From Chloroflexota bacterium (GTDB lineage Bacteria > Chloroflexota > Anaerolineae > Anaerolineales > UBA11579), in NCBI GenBank assembly GCA_016191875.1, contig JACPVG010000015.1:1-61940 (forward strand): a stretch of 61,940 bases of DNA, in the 5' to 3' direction. This document shows, piece by piece, positions 50,930 to 60,016 of this stretch; within the stretch, counting starts at the first letter, position 1, and each line of letters begins with the position of its first letter. Below the pieces are notes generated by a model. It ran no database searches. It was not told the DNA's origin and saw nothing but the letters and a program-made list of their open reading frames with translations. The position numbers and the translations under genes are program-made.

Positions 50930-52003
50930 TTGCTGACCCCGGAGCTCAAACAATTCATTCGCGCCATGCCCAAGGCCGAGGTGCACATCCACCTCGAAGG
51001 TTCGATCGCGCCCGAAACGGTGCTGGAACTGGCGCGCCGCAACAACCGGCTGGACAACCTGCCGGCCCACGACGTGGACGGCCTGCGCCGCTGGTACACC
51101 TTCACGGATTTCAGCCACTTCGTCACGGTGTACGTCGCCATCATGGGCATGCTCCAGAAACCGGAGGATTTCGCCCTGGTGGTGTACGAGCACGGCGCGG
51201 ATATGGCCCGCCAGAACATCCGCTACCGCGAGGTCACCTTCACCCCCTACCTGCACCTCGGCTGGGAGCAGAAGGGCCTGACCATCCCCGAACTGCTGGA
51301 CGGCATTAACGAGGGGCGGGAACGCGCCCGAACGGAATTCGGCGTGGAAATCCGCTGGGTGTTCGACGTGCCGCGCAACGCCAACTTCCCCGACCCGGCC
51401 AGCGCCGAGAACTACAACCCGGAGCCTTCGGAACTGACCCTGGAAGCCGCCCTGGCAGGCCAGCCCTGCGGCGTGGTGGGCTTCGGGTTGGGCGGTTATG
51501 AGGTCAACTGCCCGCCGGAACCGTTCGCCCACGTCTTCGGCCCGGCCAAAGGGGCCGGACTGCTCAGCGTGCCGCACGCCGGCGAAACCGAAGGCCCGGC
51601 CAGCGTGCGGGGCGCGCTCGACCACCTGGGCGCCGACCGCATCGGCCACGGCGTGCGCGCCATCGAAGACCCGGCCCTGCTCGAAGAACTGAAAAAGCGG
51701 GCTGTCCCGCTGGAGATCAACCCCACCAGCAACATCGCCCTGCGCGTGTACCCGGACTACGCCGCCCACCCCTTCCGCCGCCTGGACGAATTGGGGCTGA
51801 CGGTAACGGTCAACAGCGACGACCCGCCCCTGTTCAACACCAGCCTGGTGCAGGAGTACGAAGTCCTGGCCGGGCATTTCGGCTACGACCGGGCCGGTCT
51901 GGCGCGCATCGCCCGTAACGCCTATCGCGTGGCGGGCGTTGAGAACGATGTAAAGACCCGCTTGCTGGCCGAGTTCGACGCCTGGGTCGCGGCGAATATG
52001 TAG
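50930..52003 (+). CDS. add: Adenosine deaminase
   Basis: The 357-aa amidohydrolase converts adenosine to inosine. Metal and catalytic motifs are KAEVHIHLEGS (two zinc His), SVPHAGETEGP (His and Glu), DRIGHGVRAIED (His), and NSDDPPLFNTSL (Asp pair). The family also includes adenine and aminofutalosine deaminases, so adenosine is the likely but not certain substrate. The start is TTG at 50930 with an AAGG site 7-9 nt upstream. Confidence 0.85.
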   Translation: MLTPELKQFIRAMPKAEVHIHLEGSIAPETVLELARRNNRLDNLPAHDVDGLRRWYTFTDFSHFVTVYVAIMGMLQKPEDFALVVYEHGADMARQNIRYREVTFTPYLHLGWEQKGLTIPELLDGINEGRERARTEFGVEIRWVFDVPRNANFPDPASAENYNPEPSELTLEAALAGQPCGVVGFGLGGYEVNCPPEPFAHVFGPAKGAGLLSVPHAGETEGPASVRGALDHLGADRIGHGVRAIEDPALLEELKKRAVPLEINPTSNIALRVYPDYAAHPFRRLDELGLTVTVNSDDPPLFNTSLVQEYEVLAGHFGYDRAGLARIARNAYRVAGVENDVKTRLLAEFDAWVAANM

Positions 52004-52038
52004 ATCAAGGATCGGGCAATCCAATTGAGCGAAAATAG

Positions 52039-53055
52039 ATGAAAACGATACTCGTCACCGGCGGGGCCGGATACATCGGCAGCCTCACCTGCATTGAACT
52101 GCTGGCCGCCAACTATGAACTGGTGGTGCTGGACAATCTCTCCAACAGCAGCGCCGAAGCCCTGCGCCGCGTCCAGGTCATCAGCGACGGGGAACTGGCT
52201 TTCTACAAAGCCGACCTGCTGGACAAGGAAGCGGTCGAGCGCATCTTCCGGGCGCACGCCTTCGACGCCGTGATCCACTTCGCCGGGCTGAAGGCGGTGG
52301 GCGAATCGGTCCAGGAACCCCTGCGCTACTACCACAACAACGTCACCGGCACGCTCAACCTGCTGGCGGTGATGGCCCAGCATGCCGTGAAAGATATCGT
52401 GTTCTCGTCTTCGGCCACCGTATACGGCGACCCGGTCCGCGTGCCGATCACCGAGGATTTCCCGCTCCAGCCCACCAACCCCTACGGCTGGACGAAACTG
52501 TTCATCGAGCAAATCCTGCGCGATCTGCACGCCAGCGACCCGGATTGGAACGTGAGCCTGCTGCGCTACTTCAACCCGGTCGGCGCGCACCCCGGCGGCG
52601 AACTGGGCGAAAGCCCGCGCGGCATCCCCAACAACCTGATGCCCTACCTGGCCCAGGTGGCGGTCGGCCGCCGCCCGAACTTGCAGGTGTACGGCGACGA
52701 TTACGATACACCGGATGGCACCGGCGTGCGCGATTACATCCACGTAATGGATCTGGCCCGGGGGCATGTGGCCGCCCTGCGCCGCCTGATGCAGAAGCCC
52801 GGCCTGGAAACCTTCAACCTCGGCACCGGCCGGGGTTACAGCGTGCTGGAAATGATCAAAGCCTTCTCGAAGGCATCCGGGGTGGAGATTCCGTACAATG
52901 TGGTCGCGCGGCGCTCCGGGGATGTGGCGGCTTCCTACGCCGACCCCGGCCGGGCCAACCGGACGCTCAACTGGGTGGCCGAACGCGGCCTGGAGGAAAT
53001 GTGCGCCGACCTGTGGCGCTGGCAGAGCAAATACCCGGAAGGGCTGGTGGATTAA
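52039..53055 (+). CDS. galE: UDP-glucose 4-epimerase
   Basis: The 338-aa short-chain dehydrogenase-type epimerase interconverts UDP-glucose and UDP-galactose. NAD binding: VTGGAGYIGSLTCIELL. Active site: FSSSATVYGD (Ser) and NPYGWTKLFIE (Tyr-X3-Lys). The GalE-specific NPVGAHPGGELGESPRGIPN and GDDYDTPDGTGVRDYIHV are present. It converges with carD. Confidence 0.95.
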   Translation: MKTILVTGGAGYIGSLTCIELLAANYELVVLDNLSNSSAEALRRVQVISDGELAFYKADLLDKEAVERIFRAHAFDAVIHFAGLKAVGESVQEPLRYYHNNVTGTLNLLAVMAQHAVKDIVFSSSATVYGDPVRVPITEDFPLQPTNPYGWTKLFIEQILRDLHASDPDWNVSLLRYFNPVGAHPGGELGESPRGIPNNLMPYLAQVAVGRRPNLQVYGDDYDTPDGTGVRDYIHVMDLARGHVAALRRLMQKPGLETFNLGTGRGYSVLEMIKAFSKASGVEIPYNVVARRSGDVAASYADPGRANRTLNWVAERGLEEMCADLWRWQSKYPEGLVD

Positions 53056-53088
53056 GCCGTCAGGCTACCCCGAACCGGCGGCGGAGCT

Positions 53089-53598
53089 TTACCCCGCTTT
53101 GGCAGTCGCCTCGTCCAGGACCGCGTTCAGTTTCACCTGGGCGTCTTCAAATTCCATTTCTTCGGCGATGGCCCATTCGCGGGCCAGCCGGCCGGCAGCC
53201 CGCTCAAAGGTGCGCTCTTCATGGTCGTTCAGGCCGCGCGCCGCCCGGCGGCCTGCCAGGTCGCGCACCAGCTCGACCGTAGCCTCGGGCGAGAACGACG
53301 CCGCCATCTCGGCGATCTGGCGCCGGCGGGCGTTGTGGTCGCCCTCGAATTCGTGCGGAGTGTCGTTAAGCAGTTTGAGCGCCTTGCGGAACTGGGCGCG
53401 TGAAGCCACCGGGCGGATGCGCTGGATGTCGATGCCTTCCACCGGCACAAAGAACGTGCTGTTGTGGGCATCCACTTTGAAGTAGCGGGTCTGTTTCTCC
53501 CCCAGATGCTTGGTTTCGATCGACCTGATCTTGCCCACGCCGTAGGTGGCGTGGACGATCCAGTCCCCGGTCTTGAAAGGCCGTGTCTTGCTCGCCAT
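53089..53598 (-). CDS. carD: CarD family transcriptional regulator
   Basis: The 169-aa protein starts with a CarD/TRCF-interaction domain (MASKTRPFKTGDWIVHATYG, GKIRSIETK) that binds the RNA polymerase beta subunit, followed by a helical DNA-binding tail rich in Arg/Glu. In mycobacteria and myxobacteria, CarD stabilises open promoter complexes, notably for rRNA. GGAGG lies 7 nt before the ATG at 53598. The longer frame to 53703 overlaps rpsU. rpsU lies just upstream on the same strand. Confidence 0.88.
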   Translation of the reverse strand: MASKTRPFKTGDWIVHATYGVGKIRSIETKHLGEKQTRYFKVDAHNSTFFVPVEGIDIQRIRPVASRAQFRKALKLLNDTPHEFEGDHNARRRQIAEMAASFSPEATVELVRDLAGRRAARGLNDHEERTFERAAGRLAREWAIAEEMEFEDAQVKLNAVLDEATAKAG

Positions 53599-53623
53599 TG
53601 GAACCTCCAGGGCTATGAACCGG

Positions 53624-53827
53624 TCAGGAACGGCTGCGCTGTTTTGCCGCGTTGCGCCGCAGGCGGCGGATGGACTTCTTCTTTTCGATGCGGCGTTGTT
53701 CACCGCGCGGGATGAACCAGCGCTTGCGACGCACTTCGCCCAACACGCCGCTGCGCATCACCAGGTTGCGAAAACGCCGCATGAGGTTTTGTTGGGTTTC
53801 GCCTTCACGCAATTGGACTTTAGGCAA
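53624..53827 (-). CDS. rpsU: 30S ribosomal protein S21
   Basis: The 67-aa basic protein matches S21: PKVQLREGETQQNLMRRFRN and the terminal KKKSIRRLRRNAAKQR. It starts at TTG (53827), preceded by AAGGAG 9 nt upstream. It is probably co-transcribed with carD. Confidence 0.92.
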   Translation of the reverse strand: MPKVQLREGETQQNLMRRFRNLVMRSGVLGEVRRKRWFIPRGEQRRIEKKKSIRRLRRNAAKQRSRS

Positions 53828-54106
53828 TGGTCACAACTCCTTTCACCGGCATCTGTAGGCGGCCAAACAGACCGCGCAGCAGGCCGGGCGGCAGAATAAG
53901 CAGGAACGGGGGGTTCTTGTAATGCGCCCGCCGGGCGCAGTTGGAATCAGGTGGAACCTGCTTGCATAAGTATACCACGAGGCTCGCAGGTCGCCGCCGG
54001 ATAAGCGGCGGAGATGATTTTCCGACCGGGGGAGGATGCAGGCCGGGCGTTTCTATGTCAAAATTGGGTGATAAGGATACAAGCCACCGAGACCTGTGAG
54101 GTTGCC
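53828..54106. promoter_or_regulatory. Divergent promoter region, rpsU and NBR1-Ig lipoprotein
   Basis: The 279-bp gap separates divergent genes. A GC-rich inverted repeat, GCGCCCGCCGGGCGC (53923-53937), sits near the middle. TTGCAT with TATACC lies around 53962-53978. No gene is recognised. Exact promoters for both sides are uncertain. Confidence 0.4.
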
Positions 54107-55222
54107 ATGCATCATCCAGCCAAATCGTTCATCCTCATCTGCGCCGGGCTGGTTTTCGCGCTTACGGCCTGCAACCTGCCGAGCGCCACGCCCACCCCGG
54201 ACTTTTCGGCCATCGTCGCCAGCCAGGCGGCGGCCACGTTGAGCGCCGAACAGACCCGCTCGGCCGGGCTGCCCAGCGCCACAGCCACGCTCAGCAACCC
54301 GCCCAGCGCCACCCAACCGGCCGCTTCCGCCACGAACGTCCCAGCCACCCAGGTGACGCGCTGCAACTGGGCCGCCTACGTCACGGATGTGACCATCCCG
54401 GATGGCACGCTGGTGACCCCCGGCCAGGACTTCGTGAAGACCTGGCGGCTGAAAAATGTCGGCACCTGCACCTGGAGCAGCGGCTATGAACTCGTGTTCG
54501 TGGACGGCAACCGCATGGAGGCCGGCGTCGCCGTGCCGATTGGCACGACCGTCGCCCCCGGACAGTCGGCCGACCTATCCATCACCTTCAAGGCGCCCAG
54601 CGCCGGCGGCACCTACCGCGGCAACTGGAAACTGCGCAGCGCCGACGGCCTGGTGTTCGGCATCGGCGGCGACGCCAACCAGGTCTTCTGGGTGGAAGTG
54701 AAGGCGCGCGAAGCCAACAAGAGTTTTCTCTACGACTTCGCCATCAATTACTGCCAGGCGCAATGGCGCTCCGCGGCCGAGGACGACCTGGCCTGCCCCG
54801 GCGACGACGACAGCGCCGACGGCTGGGTGATCCTGCTGGACGACGTGCGCCTGGAGAACCGCCTGGAAGACGAGCCGACCCTGTGGGTGCACGCCGACGA
54901 GGCCGTAAACTCGTGGATCACCGGCGAATACCCGGCCGTCGCCATCCAGAACGGCGACCGTTTCCGCGCCTGGGTGGGCTGCCTGGATTCCTACACCGGC
55001 TGCCAGGTGCGCTTCAAAGTGGAATACATCGCCGACGGCGGCCCGATCACCCTGCTGGCCGAATGGGATGAGACCCACGACGCGAACATCACCGAGGTCA
55101 ACCTGGATCTTTCGGCGCTGGCCGGCAAGAACGTCAAGTTCATCCTCAGCATGGTCATCACCGGCGGCAAGCCGCGCGACGCCATGGGCTTCTGGTTCGT
55201 GCCGCGCCTGATACGACCATAG
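54107..55222 (+). CDS. Lipoprotein with NBR1-Ig-like domain
   Basis: The 371-aa exported protein has a lipoprotein signal ending ALTAC (Cys22). A Thr/Ala/Ser/Pro linker (23-83) follows. An NBR1-Ig-like domain (about 90-205) has PGQDFVKTWRLKNVGTCTWS and AGGTYRGNWKLRSADG. A second beta-rich domain (about 215-371) contains four cysteines and an Asp-rich loop (CPGDDDSADGW). Such surface proteins are common in Anaerolineae with unknown ligands. The start at 54107 gives the proper signal peptide; the longer frame does not. Confidence 0.8.
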   Translation: MHHPAKSFILICAGLVFALTACNLPSATPTPDFSAIVASQAAATLSAEQTRSAGLPSATATLSNPPSATQPAASATNVPATQVTRCNWAAYVTDVTIPDGTLVTPGQDFVKTWRLKNVGTCTWSSGYELVFVDGNRMEAGVAVPIGTTVAPGQSADLSITFKAPSAGGTYRGNWKLRSADGLVFGIGGDANQVFWVEVKAREANKSFLYDFAINYCQAQWRSAAEDDLACPGDDDSADGWVILLDDVRLENRLEDEPTLWVHADEAVNSWITGEYPAVAIQNGDRFRAWVGCLDSYTGCQVRFKVEYIADGGPITLLAEWDETHDANITEVNLDLSALAGKNVKFILSMVITGGKPRDAMGFWFVPRLIRP

Positions 55223-55336
55223 CCGTGATTCTTATGGAATGTTAACGTAATTTTGGGGCGGCGTTCAACGACAGAATAGCAAAGAGCGCGCGGGAGGTTA
55301 CCTCCTCGACTTCCCGCCTTCTCTTCTCCTTGTGAG

Positions 55337-55366
55337 ACCGGCCGGCGCCTTCAAACGCCGGCCGGT
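55337..55366 (+). terminator. Hairpin after the NBR1-Ig lipoprotein gene
   Basis: ACCGGCCGGCG (55337-55347) pairs perfectly with CGCCGGCCGGT (55356-55366) over an 8-nt loop and is followed by TTTACATTT. The U-run is poor, so termination may be partial. A second smaller inverted repeat, GCGGGAG with TTCCCGC-like sequence (about 55291-55318), lies just upstream. Confidence 0.6.
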
Positions 55367-55457
55367 TTACATTTGGGCAGACATCCCGGAGGACGCCCTG
55401 TAAAATCCGTGTAAATCTTTTTCGAGGCGTTTTCCAAGAAGATGCGGGCGTGACGAT

Positions 55458-55793
55458 TTACCGCTTTCCTTTGAAGATGTCAAACAGTGATCTCAATCTG
55501 GCCCTCTTATTGAGTTTCCACTTTGTAAGGGCGTAGGTCGCAAGGCCAGAGCCAACCAGCAACAAGCCCATAAAGACTGCGAAAAAGAACAGTCCCATGG
55601 CGCTAGCCTTCTCTGGAATGTCGGATGGTTGGTAGAGCATGAAAGTCAAGAGAAAGCCCGTAACGAAAAGAGAGACTATCGATAGCTTGAGGTGCTCCCT
55701 GTAATAGTAACCTCTCATACCCAACGAGATTCCTACAATGGCCAGGAGATAGGTTAGCAGTAGTTTCATTTCTTGATGTTCACTATCCATCAA
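55458..55793 (-). CDS. Small membrane protein, candidate immunity partner
   Basis: The 111-aa protein has three hydrophobic segments (about 9-25, 36-55, 66-88) and a basic C-terminus (KWKLNKRARLRSLFDIFKGK). I recognise no family. Its start overlaps the stop of the RHS-tip gene by 4 nt (55790-55793), the arrangement expected for a toxin-immunity pair. Both genes are less GC-rich than the neighbours. A membrane immunity protein would fit a membrane-active toxin. Inference from position only. Confidence 0.5.
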   Translation of the reverse strand: MMDSEHQEMKLLLTYLLAIVGISLGMRGYYYREHLKLSIVSLFVTGFLLTFMLYQPSDIPEKASAMGLFFFAVFMGLLLVGSGLATYALTKWKLNKRARLRSLFDIFKGKR

Positions 55794-56776
55794 TGGCCCA
55801 GAGGGGAAATCGCTAGGACGGCCTTATTCTGCACGACAGAAAAATGGAGATTGCCGATGCTCACCGGCGCAAGATTCACTGCGGGAGCAAGGTTGTGACT
55901 ATAAGCAGAGCCGTACCCATCTAGGAGGACATCAACCACGGCCACATTTGAGAGACTGCCAAGTCCTTGAGTGCTGAGCGAAGTGATGGTACCTCCTCCA
56001 ATCGATATTACATAGCCACTCTGCGGAGAGAATTGGGCATTAGTTTCTCCACTCGCGAGATCGGCAATGATGGTTGCTCCTGTGGATGCCATTCCCGCGA
56101 TTCCCTCCCAAGGATTGAGCATAGCCTGATAAACTGCATTCCCTGCTCCAAATCCAACTGCACATCCTTCGGGACCGTATGTGCAGCCGAGTCCTGTAAA
56201 GCCTAATTCGACAGCAGCGCCTAACCCACTCAACGTTGTGGAAAGGTCCTGGAAGAATGTGCTTACGCCTCCTGCGAGATCCGAAAGCCACGCCAATGAT
56301 TCGCAGCTAAACAATCCAACAATACATGTCGTGAGAGGGACGTCTGAAAGGTTTCTATCGGGGTCGAATGCAGGAGAGGAAGACGTCTTTAGATCCTCTT
56401 CAGCCCCCCTGTCCTTGGGGTCTCCCCCAGGTGCTTCGGGTTCTGTGATGCAGCCAGGGGTCATCGGGTATTTGTCACAAGTATTCCAGTCCGGGGTGTC
56501 GTGATTTACATATGAATCGATGCGTCCCTGAGTTGTACTCTCATCAATGCACATGCCATCCAGGACATATCCACCTTCGCAGAAATGTCCCGTTGGATCG
56601 CTGAAATTAACAGGTGAGTTCAACACATACGCATATCGGTTCAGGTTCTGCGGATTCCCCGCGCCAGGCACAATGCTGTCCGGTTGTAAAAATCTTGCTA
56701 AATTGGGGGAGTAGATGCTTTCTTGCCCCGGTTTTTCCCGCACGTGTAAACTCCCTGTAAAATCGCCCGGCCTCAT
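55790..56776 (-). CDS. Orphan RHS C-terminal fragment with unknown toxin-like tail
   Basis: The 328-aa product begins within an RHS repeat-associated core: YSPNLARFLQPDSI, PQNLNRYAYVLNSP and FSDPTGHF at about residues 22-65. The remaining ~260 residues are unrelated to RHS repeats. They contain several Cys pairs (DGMCIDE, NTCDKYPMTPGC) and a glycine-rich hydrophobic segment (about 185-240), with no nuclease motif I can name. The usual 1000+ residue RHS shell is missing, so this is a displaced tip or a remnant. It has its own promoter. Confidence 0.68.
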   Translation of the reverse strand: MRPGDFTGSLHVREKPGQESIYSPNLARFLQPDSIVPGAGNPQNLNRYAYVLNSPVNFSDPTGHFCEGGYVLDGMCIDESTTQGRIDSYVNHDTPDWNTCDKYPMTPGCITEPEAPGGDPKDRGAEEDLKTSSSPAFDPDRNLSDVPLTTCIVGLFSCESLAWLSDLAGGVSTFFQDLSTTLSGLGAAVELGFTGLGCTYGPEGCAVGFGAGNAVYQAMLNPWEGIAGMASTGATIIADLASGETNAQFSPQSGYVISIGGGTITSLSTQGLGSLSNVAVVDVLLDGYGSAYSHNLAPAVNLAPVSIGNLHFSVVQNKAVLAISPLGH

Positions 56777-56782
56777 AAGCAA

Positions 56783-56810
56783 ATTATAGCCTTATCGGCG
56801 GACAAATCAA
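56783..56810 (-). promoter_or_regulatory. Promoter of the RHS fragment, leaderless arrangement
   Basis: On the minus strand TTGATT (56810-56805), a 16-bp spacer and TATAAT (56788-56783) are followed by 6 nt (TTGCTT) and the ATG at 56776. The fragment is therefore set up for its own expression. Confidence 0.6.
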
Positions 56811-56948
56811 CACTCAGCGATTCGCAACCAGCGATTACCGTCGACCACCAGACAACTCCACCACAAGACCCCCGGACTACGGGCGATTTCTCCACCCTCC
56901 CGAAAGGCGTTATACTTCCGCCATCCATCCGATGATGAGGAGAATGCC

Positions 56949-58955
56949 ATGAAACCGCGCCTGTTCAGCCTCCTTTCTGTGCTGCTTATCGCCAGCCTGG
57001 CCTGTACACAATTGAGCACCAGCGGCTCCGGCCAGAATGGGGGCGCGCCGCCCGGCGCAGCCTCCCCCACGCCCATCACCGACCCCGGCCAGCCCGTGCA
57101 GGGCGGCGCCGATGAGCCGGTGGTCGTCACCGGCACGATTCCGTTCACCTCGCCCTTCTTCCTGGACGGCAACGCCGAACCCTTCGTCCTGCTCGAAGAC
57201 CAGACCGGCTTCATCACCCGCGACCTGCACTACGAATTCCCCAAGCCCAGCCAGTCCATCGGCCCGGTTGAACTCATCGACGACCAGACCCTCTCCTTCA
57301 CCCTGCCCCTGCCGGCCGTGCCGCAGGCCACGCTGCACGACCTGGACAACGACGGCCAGGAGGACAAAGGCGTGATGGTCTTCCAGGTGGCCTACTGGTC
57401 CAACACCTGGGGCGACGCCTTCCTGGAAAAGCGCGACGGCACCGGCTGGTCGGGGGCCTACACCAGCGCGCTCACCGACCCGGACCGCGACTACGAGATC
57501 AACGGCGGCCACCTCGTCATCTGGGCGCCCGACAACCAGCAGGGCTTCCCCTCCGGTTTCGGGCCGGACGCCATGCTCTTCACCGAGGACGACCCCATCC
57601 AGGCCGTCCCGGCCGGCTACAGCATCGTCGACCTCAACAGCGAGCCCTTCCGGGTCTATAAGGAAGCCAACCCGGTCTTCGAACTCATCGAGGGCGGCGG
57701 CGCGGTCAAAGACTACAGCGAGCTGAAGCGCGTCGAGGCCTTCGACGCCATGTTCGAGAAAGTCTCCAAGGAATATCCCTTCACGGCGGAGAAAGGCGTG
57801 GATTGGGACGCGCTTTACGCCGAGTTCAAGCCCCAGGTGGAAGCGGCCAAGAACAACACCGCTTACTACGAAGTCCTCAAAGCCTTCACCCTCGCCATCC
57901 CGGACGCCCACATCGGCATCACCTTCGACGCCAACGTGTTCTACGAATGCTGCGGCGGCTCCGTGGGCCTGGTGCTCAAGGAACTCTCCGACGGCCGCGT
58001 CATCGTCACCGAGGTCATCTCCGGCTCAACCGGCGACCGCGAAGGCATCGAACCCGGCGCAGAGATCATCGCCTGGAACGGCGCGCCCATCGCCCAGGCC
58101 ATCAGCGAGACCGTCTCCCAACTGGGCCCGTACAGCACATCCTGGCACGCCCGGCTGGACCAGGTGCAGATGGTGACGCGCGTGCCGCCGGACAGCGAAG
58201 TGACCGTGACCTACAAGAACCCTAGCGGGGCGCAGAAGACCGCCACGCTGACCGCCCCCCAGGAATACGACAGCCTGTTCGCCCACCTGTACTACTTCAA
58301 TACCGACCCGACCGCCCTGCCGATTCACGCCTACACGATGGACAACGGCGTGGCCTACATGCAGATCACCACCTTCTCGGACGACTACAACCTGATGGCG
58401 CGTACCTTCGAGCGCTATATCCAGAACCTGATCGACAACAACGTGCCAAGCCTGATCATCGACATCCGCGAGAACGGCGGCGGCAGCGGCGGGCTGGCGA
58501 TGGCCTTCGCCGAATACTTCATCCAGGACGAGGTCGAAGTGGCGCAACACGCCTACTACAACGACCTGCTCGGCGAGTTCGAATACGGCGAATTCCCCAC
58601 CAAACTGGAACCCGCCCCGCTGTACTACCCCGGCAAGGTGGTGCTTCTGGTCGGCCCCAACTGCGTCTCCGCCTGTGAAGGCTTCGCCTATTACATGACC
58701 TTCTCCGACCGGGTGACCGTAGTGGGGCACGCCCCCACCGCCGGGGCCTTCGGCGAGGTCGGCCAGGGCCAGTACACCCTGCCGGGCGATTACGACATGC
58801 AGTTCCCCACCGGCCGCCCGGAGACAATGGATGGCGGCCTGCTCATCGAAGGCATCGGCATCGTGCCGGACATCACCGTGCCGGTCACCTTTGACAGCGT
58901 CATGGGCCTGGTGGACGCCGTGCTGGAAGCCGCGCTCAAGGTACTGGGCAAGTAG
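56949..58955 (+). CDS. S41 family peptidase, lipoprotein
   Basis: The 668-aa exported protease has a lipoprotein signal ending ASLAC (Cys19) and an Ala/Pro/Gly linker. A unique N-terminal beta-rich region (about 55-250) is followed by the C-terminal-processing-protease fold. A PDZ-like segment reads SVGLVLKELSDGRVIVTEVI with REGIEPGAEIIAWNG (about 335-380). The catalytic core (about 460-640) has IIDIRENGGGSGGLAMAF and CVSACEGFAYYM with the expected nucleophile Ser. The second catalytic residue (Lys) is not obvious. GAGGAG precedes the ATG. Confidence 0.83.
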   Translation: MKPRLFSLLSVLLIASLACTQLSTSGSGQNGGAPPGAASPTPITDPGQPVQGGADEPVVVTGTIPFTSPFFLDGNAEPFVLLEDQTGFITRDLHYEFPKPSQSIGPVELIDDQTLSFTLPLPAVPQATLHDLDNDGQEDKGVMVFQVAYWSNTWGDAFLEKRDGTGWSGAYTSALTDPDRDYEINGGHLVIWAPDNQQGFPSGFGPDAMLFTEDDPIQAVPAGYSIVDLNSEPFRVYKEANPVFELIEGGGAVKDYSELKRVEAFDAMFEKVSKEYPFTAEKGVDWDALYAEFKPQVEAAKNNTAYYEVLKAFTLAIPDAHIGITFDANVFYECCGGSVGLVLKELSDGRVIVTEVISGSTGDREGIEPGAEIIAWNGAPIAQAISETVSQLGPYSTSWHARLDQVQMVTRVPPDSEVTVTYKNPSGAQKTATLTAPQEYDSLFAHLYYFNTDPTALPIHAYTMDNGVAYMQITTFSDDYNLMARTFERYIQNLIDNNVPSLIIDIRENGGGSGGLAMAFAEYFIQDEVEVAQHAYYNDLLGEFEYGEFPTKLEPAPLYYPGKVVLLVGPNCVSACEGFAYYMTFSDRVTVVGHAPTAGAFGEVGQGQYTLPGDYDMQFPTGRPETMDGGLLIEGIGIVPDITVPVTFDSVMGLVDAVLEAALKVLGK

Positions 58956-59074
58956 CCCGGATGCGCGCCGTCCTCGGACGGGCGCATCGACAAGCCGTAC
59001 CACCCAGGGCTGCATGAACCTGCGCCAGGAATCACCCTGAACGGTCAAGGAACGTAACCGGAGCCACTCCCATA

Positions 59075-60016
59075 ATGACCGAATGGAAGATCCTCATCAG
59101 CGACAGCCTTGAAGAAGGCGGCAAAGCCCTGCTGGCCGACCAGGCCGAGGTGCACGACCGCCCCGGCCTGAGCGCCGCGGAACTCCTCGAAATCATCGGC
59201 GGCTACCATGCCCTGGTCGTGCGCGGCCGCACCAAAGTGACCAAAGAGGTGCTGGAAGCCGGCGAAAAACTGCGCATCGTCGGGCGGGCGGGCGTGGGGG
59301 TGGATAACATCGACCTGGCCGCCGCGGCGGCCAAAGGCGTTACGGTGGTCAACTCGCCCATCGCCACCACCAACGCCGTGGCCGAACACAGCCTAGCGCT
59401 CATGCTGGCCCTCATCCGCCAGGTGGCGCGCGCGGATGCGGCCATGAAATCCGGCCAATGGCCCAAGCAGGACCTGCTGGGCGCCGAACTGAGCGGCAAG
59501 ACGCTCGGCCTGCTCGGGCTGGGGCGCATCGGCAGCCGGGTGGCCGAACTGGCGGCCGCCTTTGGCATGCGCGTGCTGGCCTACGACCCGCTGCTCACCC
59601 CCGAAGACATCCGGGGGCGCGGGGCCGAGCCCGCCGAACTGGAGCAGGTCTACGCCCGGAGCGACATCATCAGCCTGCACCTGCCGCTGACGCCTGAAAC
59701 GCGCGGGCTGGTGGACGGCGAGGCGCTCAGCCGCATGCGCCGGGGCGTGTACCTCATCAGCGCGGCGCGCGGCGGCATCGTGGATGAGACCGCCCTGCTG
59801 GCGCGGCTGGAAAGCGGCCAGGTGGCCGGCGCGGCCCTGGATGTCTTCAGCGCCGAGCCGCCCGGCCTGACCGCCCTGGTTGCCCACCCGCGGGTCATCG
59901 CCACGCCACACATCGCCGCGCAGACCGCCGAGGCCCAGGAGCGCGCCGCCGTGGATATCGCCACCGAGATAATAAGCGGATTAAAAGACGAACCATTGCG
60001 CTGGCGGGTCGTATAA
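59075..60016 (+). CDS. D-2-hydroxyacid dehydrogenase, phosphoglycerate dehydrogenase-like
   Basis: The 313-aa NAD-dependent enzyme fits short SerA-type dehydrogenases without the ACT domain. NAD-binding motif: LGLLGLGRIGSRVAELAAAF. Catalytic Arg in SAARGGIVDE, Glu in VFSAEPPG and His in TPHIAAQT are all present. LRIVGRAGVGVDNIDL is typical of phosphoglycerate dehydrogenase. Serine synthesis is the likely role, but other 2-hydroxyacid substrates are possible since no serC or serB is nearby. CCGGAG lies upstream of the ATG. Confidence 0.85.
   Translation: MTEWKILISDSLEEGGKALLADQAEVHDRPGLSAAELLEIIGGYHALVVRGRTKVTKEVLEAGEKLRIVGRAGVGVDNIDLAAAAAKGVTVVNSPIATTNAVAEHSLALMLALIRQVARADAAMKSGQWPKQDLLGAELSGKTLGLLGLGRIGSRVAELAAAFGMRVLAYDPLLTPEDIRGRGAEPAELEQVYARSDIISLHLPLTPETRGLVDGEALSRMRRGVYLISAARGGIVDETALLARLESGQVAGAALDVFSAEPPGLTALVAHPRVIATPHIAAQTAEAQERAAVDIATEIISGLKDEPLRWRVV

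Noticed and set aside
54014..54106. Longer N-terminus for the NBR1-Ig lipoprotein (31 more residues)
   Set aside because: It would bury the signal peptide and lipobox; the start at 54107 gives a proper lipoprotein signal.
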